Part shown: positions 55,503 to 64,000 of the stretch, in pieces
Layout of the letters: each line of letters opens with the position of its first letter
How positions within the stretch are numbered: position 1 is the first letter of the stretch
Assembly: GCF_005239225.2 (NCBI RefSeq)
Contig: NC_133299.1
Coordinates: 9,056,967 to 9,120,966, forward strand
Length of the DNA: 64,000 nucleotides
DNA from: Populus alba
Taxonomy: Eukaryota > Streptophyta > Magnoliopsida > Malpighiales > Salicaceae
Direction: 5' to 3'
Notes under the pieces: generated by a model
Databases searched by the model: none
Told to the model about the DNA's origin: nothing
Seen by the model: the letters and a program-made list of their open reading frames with translations, nothing else
Made by a program: the position numbers and the translations under genes

Positions 55503-55514
55503 GCTCTGATACCA
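55503..55514 (-). other. Primer binding site of element F, initiator-Met type
   Basis: Minus strand TGGTATCAGAGC, the standard plant tRNA-iMet primer match, two bases after the LTR end. Confidence 0.9.
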
Positions 55515-55516
55515 AC

Positions 55517-56433
55517 TAATGCGAACCCTAGCAGAATTTAATGGAATTCACAACCCTAAGATCAAGTTTGTTGTGATTTGAATGAGCTTATCACAATTGA
55601 AGACTTGCTCTAAGACAACAAGACTATAAACCTACTCGATCATAACAATTACACCTGGAGATGAGCAAAGGAAGTGTAAATTCACAACAAAGAATGGTCA
55701 ATTCTTTAAAGAGTTCAAAGTTCAATCAAGAACCAAGATTGAGCAACCAAAAGGTCTGCTACAATTCTGAAAATATCATAAAAAGTCTGCCCTAAAATTA
55801 TTTCTAAAAAGTATTTAAACTCCAAGCCAAAACACTAGTTTTCCTAATGGGTCTCACATAGCCTAATTTAAATAATAATCAACCCAAGCTAAAACTAGCC
55901 CAAACTAATTAAAATAAACAAGTCTAAAACCCAAATAAAATGTCTCAAAATAAGTAAAGTTTGTTAGCCCAACTAATTAACTAAGACAAGTTCATTATTT
56001 CTACATTCTGTCTAGTATCAGCAAAAGCCCTACTTAAAACGAATAGTTCTCTTTCATCTTAATGAATTAGAAGGCATGCCATATACCGTTGGAAAAGTAT
56101 GGAAGTCTAGTTTCCATCCCAATTATAATCACATAAAATTCTATATGTAGCTCCAGTTATGACCAAAAGAGTAATGAAATGTCAAACTGTCTGAATCTAG
56201 TCTTCTTCTCCCAATCCTTGTGTAATGGTCTTAGTTCCACCAACAAGCACCTCTTGAACATGAATTAGATTAATCAAGGCTTGCTATTTATTATTACAAA
56301 TCCTCTTGTAATCCACCTTAGCCCATGTCTTTTGAAGAAGTCCATTGAAAGCTTCTTTGAACTCTTAGCCCTAAGCCTGGTAACTAGACCAACTGGAACC
56401 TCCAATGGATCCTTTGATGGTTGGATCGCATCA
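55517..56433 (-). mobile_element. 5' LTR of element F
   Basis: 917 bp, starting TAATGCGAACC (two changes from TGATGCGATCC) and ending GGATCGCATCA. Its pairing with 45878-46759 is clear along the length. It holds about 55 bases near 55750-55830 that are shorter in the other LTR. Confidence 0.9.
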
Positions 56434-56438
56434 ACACA

Positions 56439-59191
56439 TCATATAGATAAGTTTTAGTAGTATGCATAATGACATGTAGTGGATTCAGTAGTTATGGACT
56501 CATGAATAATGACTTTTACAAGTCCAAATCATTACACTGGATGAGATCAAAATTTATCAGTTCTAACTGACCTTGTTTGAAATGAGAAAAGGTCATCTTT
56601 GTTATCCCTTCACTTTCTTAAAATTATATCCCTTCCAATTCCATTTTGAGCTTGATAGATTCCTTAAAAAAAAAAAACCATGACTAGGATCATGCCTATA
56701 TTAGAAGCAATGAGAGATATTATGTTAGAAAAGATGGAGACTTTCATAACCTATTTTTGGGTTATTCCCCAAATTCATTTTTTCTCTTCAAAAACAAAAT
56801 GAAAAAATTATATTCGAAAGAAATCCAAAAAAGAAAATCACTATGAGTAGAGGATACTAGAGCGCCTAGAAAATAGCTAAAAATTGGTTGAGGAGGTTAA
56901 AAATTACAAAGATGGAAATTTGACAGTATATTTTTTTACTAATGAGAGCCTTGTTGACAAAGAAAATTTAATTTGAGGAAGAGAAGTTCAAAATTAGATG
57001 TTTATGGACTCAATTAAATTTTATTAAAGGTTTAATTGAGTTTATTGAGGGTTTGATTACAAGAAACATTGATTTAAAAGTCAATTTGGGCTTTACTTGG
57101 AAGAAATTAAAGTTCGAGGGTCAAATTATAATTTTTAAAGTTGAATTTGGTCAAAACAGGGGCTTAATTGCATAAATTTTAAAGTTTGAAGGCCAATTAG
57201 GAACTTGATTGAAGAAATTTGAAACCAAGGACCACACTGAAAGAGGTGTGTAAATAGAGGGGCTAGAATTGATGAGAATCAAGTGCCAAATTAAAGAAAT
57301 TGAAAGTTTTTGGCAGGATTAAAGTGAAAAAGATGACCAACTTTAGGGTCAATGATTGAATTTGGTAGGGATGCAATTCAATTGATTCTTTAAATCAAAA
57401 TTGCAATTAAGGACTTCATCGAACAAATCAAACATTAAAGACTGATTTGGAATTTGACTCATTTTTTGCACCATTTTCTTTTAAATAAAAAGACGTATTT
57501 TGTACAAAATGGCACCGTTTTAGTACACTGTTCATAAAAACAATAAGGGCTAAAACGATGCTGTTGTGAATGGCATTGTAGGTCTTTTTCTTCCCCTGGT
57601 CCACAAGGCAAGGGAAGAAGAAAATTTTTCCCCTGCTTTTGTTCCCTCTCTACCCCCTACTTGAAAACCCTACACAACCCATACCCATACATACCTACCA
57701 CCATAATGAAGCAAAGAGAGGGGAGCCATGCCCTGGGGCGGCTACATAGAGTTATGCCCTGACCACCCTGCCCTACACTTGGACAGGGGTAAGGTGGCCC
57801 TCTCCTCCTCCCTTTTATAAATAACAAGGGAAAGAGACACAAAAGGAGGAGCTTTTTTGGGAGAGAGGATATTGTTATAGAGGGGATTCTGAGGGGAAAG
57901 GAGATTACAAAGGAGGGAGGATTAGCATAAAAGAAAAAAAAACAGAGACAAAGAACAAAGGATAAAGAGGAGAGAAACAAAGAAAAAAAAGGAAAGAAAC
58001 AGGGGAAAATAGAAAGGAAGAAAAAGGAGAGGAGGAAGAGAGAAACAAAGATAAAGAAAAGAGAAAGAGGAAAGAAACAAAAGTAACAGAAAAACCAAAG
58101 CAAGAGGAAAAAGAAGAACCACTGCAAAGCCACCACCATTCTTCCTCTTCGCCACCACCAGCTACACTTTGAGCAACTATTAGGCAAGCCTCCACTTTTC
58201 TTCTTCTTCTTCTCCTCCTCCTCCTCCCTTGCTTCTCCACTATTCATGTTGCATGTGAACAGTGGAGAGTTCTCCACTGTTTACTGGGTTGGATAGCTCT
58301 GGCCATACCAAAATGACTGGGTTGGGTTCGGCATAGGTTGAAAAAAAAAAATTTGGGCCAAACTCGGCCTAATTTCCTTTTGAGCCGAACTTGACCCAAA
58401 CAGGGTGGGCTCAGCCCACAGGATTGAGCAAGGCCCAAACCCAATATATTATTATATATTAAAAAAAACAAAAAATCCTTTCTAAAAATTTTATGGTTCT
58501 CTTGAGTAATTTTATATTATTTTGATTAATATTGGTTTGTATTTTTATACTATAAAGATATAAATATGGTATTAAAATACCTGGGTTTTCTTCGAAATTT
58601 TGAAAAAAAAATGCCTTGTTTTCATGCATACAACCAAGTCTCTTAAGATTTTAAAAAAATCATATTGTATTTTCAAACAACAAAATTAAAAAATATATAT
58701 TTTAGCATTCATTTTGAACTTTAATAACCAGTTTATTAAAGTCATAAGAACTAGGGCAATATTTTGAAAATATAAAAAAAAAATTTTGTTTTCTTTTAAT
58801 ACTAGGATTATGAACTTATATGCAAGAGATATTCTTGATATTAAAATGGTAGTTCTTCTTTTTGTCGACATTAGAACGGTTAGATTTTACTCCATAAGAT
58901 AAGGATTTTTTTACTAAGGAGGATTTGTCTTCAACCTTAGACAAACTAACAATTAGAAAGCACAACAATACCTTAGCCTTTGTCAGACAATTAAACAATG
59001 CAACTTATGTTAGGTATGGAATATTTAGGGTGTTAATACCTTCTTTTATGCAAATAGTCCTTGTACCCGATCTCTGAGACTAGTTAGGATTCTTAATGAA
59101 AAAAATACTAGGTGGTGACTCTCATTCCATCAGTCCACTGATAAAAGACAAGAAATCCTTATCTTCCCCATTTTACCAATACCATACCAAG
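56439..59191 (+). mobile_element. Tat-type LTR relic, plus orientation
   Basis: No gene. 56900-57460 has the degenerate AATT-rich periodic sequence common in Tat LTR U3 regions. A TATA box is at 57816-57824. 59030-59190 (ggtgttaataccttc through ctaggtggtgactc) matches the reverse complement of 36540-36630 near the end of the Tat/Ogre-like LTR. Minus-strand frames at 57657-58277 are low-complexity Ser/Phe/Leu runs from a purine-rich tract and are not genes. Borders were not found. Confidence 0.55.
57816..57824 (+). promoter_or_regulatory. TATA box in Tat-type LTR relic
   Basis: TATAAATAA, followed by an A/G-rich transcribed-like region with aagggaaagagacac. Confidence 0.5.
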
Positions 59192-60509
59192 TGTCGCACG
59201 TCAAAATCCACGCGGCATCGGCTGGCAATTTTTCTCGTTAATGCGTGTTGCTTGAATTGGTTCGTTGGAGTCGCCCCACGCGCCCCCGCCACTAGCGGCG
59301 CGTGGGTTCAGGCGCCGCCACAAGAAAACCCCAGAAACAAGGGGGACCTGGTTCGATTTCTTCTTCTCAGTCTCCCTACACCGGTGGTGACTTGCAAAAC
59401 AACCGGAAATACCATAGGCAGCCGATTTTAATTTTTTTCTTTGTTTTCAATCTATTTTTCTTTCTCTTCTTCTTCATTTTGGGTCTGCTTCCCTCTTTGC
59501 AGATATGTCCTTGTCTTTTGCTTTCCCATCCTTCTCTGTTTCAGGTGGTGGCGAGGCCAAGGGGGGGAACGGCCGTGCGAGGGGCTGCTGCTGGGTGGTC
59601 TTCACTCTGGTTGCTGGCAGCGGTGGTTGGCTTTTGCTGCCGGTGTCCGACCACAGAGGGAGAGGCCGGTCTGTTGTGAGTGGTTGGAGGAAGAGGAGTA
59701 GTGGTCGGTTTCTGTGAGGGAGAGGCTTTGTGTTCACAGAGGAAGATGTCTGGTATGTAGCCAGCTAAAGGCCGATTGACCGGTTGGTCGGCTGCCTCTA
59801 GAAGGCTGGTCGATGGAGATGGGGGGAATGGTTTGGTTGAGAGGGGAAGTGGGCGAGTGCTGTCTTTTGTGGTTCTAGTGGGTGTTCAGGTGAGAGAGAG
59901 GGAAGATCGACAGCTGGAAAAGGGATGGGGTTGATCAGTTGAGAGGGGTTGTGGAGAGAAAAGGAGAGGAGGCAATGTGGGCTGCTGGTTATGGTGAAGA
60001 GGTTAAGGAGTTGGAGACGGTGTGGAGGAGCAAAATTTCCAGCCGGGGGGGCGGCTTGGTTTTTTTTTTAAAAAAGATAGGTTTAGGTTTAGGTTTAAGT
60101 TTAGGGGCTTTTTTTGTGTTTTTTCTGAATGTGCAAAATTTCCCCCCTTGAGTGTGTTGAGGGGACCAGTATTTATAGGCAAAAATATTGCTAGGTTTCC
60201 AAACTTGGTCCCTCAACTTCTTTCTTTTTGTAAATTTAATTTTTCTTATTTTTTTTGTATTTTTTGAAAACGAGCAATATCAACGTCGACTCAATGAGGA
60301 AAATAAAATTTTTTAAAAATGACACGTGAAAAGTTGAACGCGTTCGAAAGACCTTTGAAATTTTAAATTCTTTTTAGAGGACGCTAAAAATGCTAAAAAT
60401 GATGAAAATATATTAAAAAACACATTTTTTTGAATTTTCATTGTATTTCTCTATTTTTGGATTTTTCTGAAAATTTATAAAAACATGGGTCAAAAATTGG
60501 GTAGCAACA
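59192..60509 (-). mobile_element. Solo Tat/Ogre-like LTR G
   Basis: Termini TGTCGCACGTC and GTAGCAACA match the LTR at 36457-38956, flanked by the duplication ccaag (59187-59191 and 60510-60514). At 1318 bp it is shorter than the 2.5-kb relative because the part equivalent to about 36545-37800 is missing. No internal sequence is attached. Confidence 0.88.
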
Positions 60510-60514
60510 CCAAG

Positions 60515-60974
60515 AGTGGACACATATCGCCGTGACACCACACACTTGCAAAAAAGACAATATTGGAATCAACGACAAATGGCATATTAAAGAAAGAAAG
60601 TCCAACGATTGAGAAATGACTCAAAGAAAAGAGACACAGACTAGGGAGCATAAGATATTGATGATCAGTCCTATATGCTTAATAATGTATTTCATTATCA
60701 TCTAAACAAAGCAGTGAAGATGAGTGTTGTAAATGATCAGGTCATAGTTAGTAGACACAACAAATGCCTAAAATCATCACCAGAAAAAATATTGAACTAC
60801 CAACATGAATTTTATTTTCTATGATAAAGCCTCTGATGTCTTCAAAAGTTTAGATTGGTTATTGATCAAAGGAGATGTAAGCCTCGATTGAATTTTAGCA
60901 GAAAAGCAATCTAAGTGCTTATAGAATGGATTTAACCGAGGTACCAAATAAGCATTAGAATGAATAAAAAAAAA
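60515..60974. other. Unassigned AT-rich interval
   Basis: Probably the end of the Tat-type LTR relic or its internal start. No motif or gene was recognised. Confidence 0.4.
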
Positions 60975-61331
60975 TAGAAATCTTGGAAATGAAAATTCAC
61001 CTTATAAAGGAGGACTTCTGGGAATACAGGAACAGTGGCTGCACGTCTTCTCCACGCGTCGCCGCTACCGTAAGCAAAGCCCAAAAGATCATTGGATCTA
61101 GGATGTTTTCTCCTCCTGTCCCTTTCTGCATAGGCGGTGATAACCACCATCACCTACAAAAGAAGAAAAAAACACAAGTTTCGGTTCTTCCTCCTCTTTT
61201 TTAGATCTGCTCTCTTTTGGTTTCACTCTTCTTATGATTCATTGTTTTTTTTTTTTTTTTGTCTTCTGCAGGTAATAGATTTGGCAGTTAGGTAGCTACG
61301 AGGCTAGCTTCAAGCTACTATTTTGGTCATT
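60975..61331 (-). mobile_element. Fragment of Tat/Ogre-like LTR
   Basis: The segment ggaatacaggaacagtgg through cctacaaaagaagaaaaaaac has the same layout as 37755-37960 of the full LTR but is diverged. It is interrupted by LTR H at 61332. Confidence 0.5.
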
Positions 61332-62934
61332 TGATTAGTACTTAAAAGTGCATTTTTATCAAGGCTTTATATCATCATTTTGCACTTGAAGTATCAATAA
61401 CTCCTTAACTAAAGCATGTTTTATAATAGCAAGTCTGATACTATAAGATACCTTCATTTATGATAAATGTTCATCTTAAATGTAGGCCTATCACATAAAT
61501 TAAAGGATTGATTGATGAGTTTAACAACTGAAATTGAGAAGACAAAGAGAGTGCTAAGCTTAGAAAAGAGATGCTAGTTCATTCCAAACTGGAACGTTGT
61601 TTAGTCATTGGATCATAATTGGAGTTATAGAACTTGGATTTAGGTATGTTTTATATGGATGGAAAGCTAACACATAGGCCTAAAACATTCATGGGAGTGC
61701 AAGACCCAGTTCTACTGTTTGGAAGTCCAAATCTTAGCAACAACAGAGAAGTCATAATCCGTCCTACAGCCCAGACACTGTTCAGTGTTCAACCTATATC
61801 TCAAGTTCTAAAAGTCCAAATGACCCCAATTTTTTTCCTAGAAAGCTGAGACAATTTCCTAGAACTTTCATAATTCAAGTTTGTTCGAATTCTGACATTA
61901 GCAATGATGTTTTGTTTAGACAAGAAGATAAGGATTGTCACCAAGTCAAGATGTGGCCACCCACTCAACAATTAGTCATCAAATCAATAGTTCCAAATTT
62001 TGGCCTATAAAAGGAGGCATTTGCCATGCATTTAGGCATCTTGGTGTTTAGATCAAGATCATGCTCTTGCTATTTTTCTTTGTATTTTGTAATGTTCAAG
62101 TTTTATTTTATTTTATATTAATCTCTTGTTTCTACTTTTCATTTCCTTTCCTTTACTTATATAATTATGTTCTTATCTTGTTTATTTATGTTTCTTTCTT
62201 TCATTATGTTAGCTAAATTTATTATGTCAAGGTGAAAAGGTGAAAAGGTTACATTAATGGTGTAAGAATAAGTATAGTATAAACTCAACATGGACTTTAA
62301 TGCTTGATACTTACATGTTTTATATTTATTATCTTGCTCACTCTTAATACCTTGCTTGTTAAATGGTTAATCTAGATTTGTGTTGAACAAACCTTGGTAC
62401 AACAAATACTTGGCACTTTCATAGCCCAATTGTATGGTATAACGGACACCTGTGTTATGAAAGGAACTTGATTTGTTGTTAACATAAGCTATCACCATGA
62501 ATACTTGATAATATTTACAAGTATTGGCATTACTCGAATAAGATAATTAATGTAATCATGTTAACAATTTATAATCCGATTGGAACCTCCTTTGTATGTG
62601 GTTTCCAGTTGAGTAATAAGAGTTTATACTATTTTTTTTTTTGAAATACCATTAGTGGATCCTCTAACCTTGACATTTGTTTTTATCATTGTTTAATCCT
62701 CACATTAATCTTATATCTCAAAGTCCTCTTTATTATTACTATTATTAATATTATTACTGTTACTACTACTATTACTAGTACTACTACTACTACAACTACT
62801 ATTATTGTTTTTGTTATTATTATTTATAATTTATATAGTTAACCTCTCTATGGTTCGACCACAGTCTTGTCGGGTTATTTATTACTTCGACACTCCTGCA
62901 CTTGGAAGAAGACATCAATCTTTTGGTCGTGTCA
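61332..62934 (+). mobile_element. Athila LTR H, 5' LTR
   Basis: 1603 bp, TGATTAGTACTT to GGTCGTGTCA, the reverse orientation of LTRs a, b, d and f. A decayed PBS and gag follow, so this is the 5' LTR of a plus-strand element leaving the window. Confidence 0.9.
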
Positions 62935-62937
62935 ATT

Positions 62938-62958
62938 TTTTAACGTCATTGTTGGGGA
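62938..62958 (+). other. Decayed tRNA-Asp-type PBS of Ath-H
   Basis: taacgtcattgttgggga-like sequence in the PBS position, diverged from the site at 25813. Confidence 0.5.
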
Positions 62959-63153
62959 GTTAAATTCTTGTATAAATTATAATATTTATTTTATTTTCTC
63001 TTTTCACTTTTCATTTTATCTAACTTTTGTTTTGTTTTCTTTTTTTTCTTTTCTTTTTTTTTCCTTTTATTCTCTTCCTACACGTGCATGAGAGTTTGGT
63101 CACGTACATTAAGTGGTAGACTTTGTAGGGTATCCTCATTATTTTTAGAAAAT

Positions 63154-64000
63154 ATGACAGAAGAAGATAACTAGTCGCTTCATAATGAGAATAACCTTGT
63201 TAGAACACTTAGAGACCATATGAATCCCACAAGAACAAGTGCACCCTTATGCATAGTTTTCCCTTTTGATGCATCTCATTTTAATTTTAAGCTAGGCATT
63301 ATTCATCTTTTACCTTCTTTTCATGGCTTAGATTTAGAAAATCCATACTTGCATTTAAGGGAATCTGAGGAGGTCTGTACCATCTATAATGACTCAAATT
63401 GTAGCATGAACACCATCAGATTAAAGCTTTTTCCTTTTTCATTAAAAGATAAATCTAAAACATGGCTACAAAGTTTGAGACCAATATCCATTTGCGCTTG
63501 GGATGAAATGCAACAACAATTTTTAAAGAAGTTTTTTTCCGTCTCACAGAACAAACCCTTTCAAAAGATAAATCATCATATCCACTCAAAATCCAGGAGA
63601 AACATTTTACCAATGTTGGGATAGGTATCAAGACTTGCTTAATACTTGCCCTTATCATGGTTTTGAAACATGGAGATTGGTTTCACATTTTTATGAAGGG
63701 TTAATTCCTAGAGATAGGTAAATGGTTGAATTGATGTGCAATGAAACTTTTAAAGATAAATACCCTAATGAAGCAATGGAGTATCTAGACTTGCTAGCTG
63801 AAAATGCTCAAAATTGAGACACGACAGGCACTTATGAGGCACCAAGCAAAACTCAACCTCATACATCTAGTGGAGGTATGCATAACCTTAGGGTTATGAC
63901 CTTCAAGCCAAGTTTGCATCTTTAGCTAGAAAAGTCGAGGCACAAGAATTGAAAAAGAGTGGTCAAATAAAATCCGTTCAAGACATTGTGTGTTAAATCT
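63154..64000 (+). pseudogene. gag: Ath-H gag, 5' part
   Basis: From ATG at 63154: MTEEDN then TAG, with the frame continuing NPTRTSAPLCIVFPFDASHF. ENPYLHLRESEEVC, ICAWDEMQQQFLKKFF, a shift near 63550, YFYEG-type text (HFYEGLIPRDR) and LDLLAENAQN follow. Stops at 63172, 63718 and 63817 show decay. The zinc knuckle lies beyond the window. Confidence 0.83.

Larger units (their letters stand above)
45878..56433 (-). mobile_element. Ty3-gypsy element F, complete but decayed
   Basis: LTR pair 45878-46759 and 55517-56433, with termini TGATGCGATCC and GGATCGCATCA forming an 11-bp inverted repeat. The flanks are acata and acaca, a 5-bp duplication with one change. The PBS is initiator-Met type and the PPT is at 46760-46777. 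Order on the minus strand is gag, protease, RT, RNase H remnant and integrase. An ORF1-only LINE with a nested solo LTR splits protease from RT. The primer and the domain order differ from the Athila elements; no chromodomain was seen. Confidence 0.92.

Noticed and set aside
57657..58277. 206-codon minus-strand ORF rich in Phe, Leu and Ser
   Set aside because: Low-complexity translation of a purine-rich tract in an LTR relic, with no domain.

Overview
This is repeat-dense plant nuclear DNA, most likely from a eudicot. It is AT-rich and packed with nested LTR retrotransposons of Athila, Tat/Ogre-like and other Ty3-gypsy types, a Ty1-copia remnant, and L1-type LINEs. I find no intact single-copy host gene, no rRNA or tRNA gene and no CRISPR. 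Nearly every coding stretch is a broken transposon gene.

Layout. 1-1172: copia and LINE fragments. 1172-38956: remains of one minus-strand Tat/Ogre-like element (5' LTR 36457-38956, gag about 34817-35995, RNase H/integrase remnants 11266-13376, tandem-repeat 3' UTR and PPT 2656-3393, truncated 3' LTR 1172-2655). It has been split by a complete non-autonomous Athila-like element (3399-10650, TSD gaact), a LINE 3' end (11924-12512) and a large composite Athila block (13382-34816). The Tat/Ogre element lies in the 3' UTR of an older Athila copy (Ath-E, 38957-45021), which also holds a 5'-truncated LINE (40769-42771). 45878-56433: a minus-strand Ty3-gypsy element with an initiator-Met PBS, carrying an ORF1-only LINE that itself holds a solo LTR. 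56439-61331: Tat-type LTR relics with a solo LTR (59192-60509). 61332-64000: a plus-strand Athila LTR and gag running off the window.

The composite block is the main point of interest. Two related Athila copies, Ath-A (minus, left) and Ath-B (plus, centre), each carry two extra genes downstream of pol in the sense direction. The first is a 182-codon ORF with a basic run and a Cys cluster (aORF). The second is an intronless LONELY GUY (LOG)-like cytokinin-activating-enzyme gene. In Ath-B each is preceded by its own TATA-like promoter and pyrimidine-rich leader. Ath-E has the same flanking sequence without this cassette. The block reads most simply as two elements inserted into one Tat/Ogre element, fused by recombination (LTR-internal-LTR-internal-LTR, with Tat/Ogre PR-RT lost), followed by inversion of about 20600-32567. 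It therefore holds the two LOG/aORF cassettes as a large inverted repeat.

How the parts relate. Gag, protease, RT, RNase H and integrase are the usual replication proteins. Several copies (3399-10650 and Ath-A) kept gag or pol pieces joined by in-frame deletions and would need proteins supplied in trans. The LOG and aORF genes have no role in known Athila replication, so any function for them is inference. All frames and motifs were read by eye; family names rest on motif recognition, not on searches.
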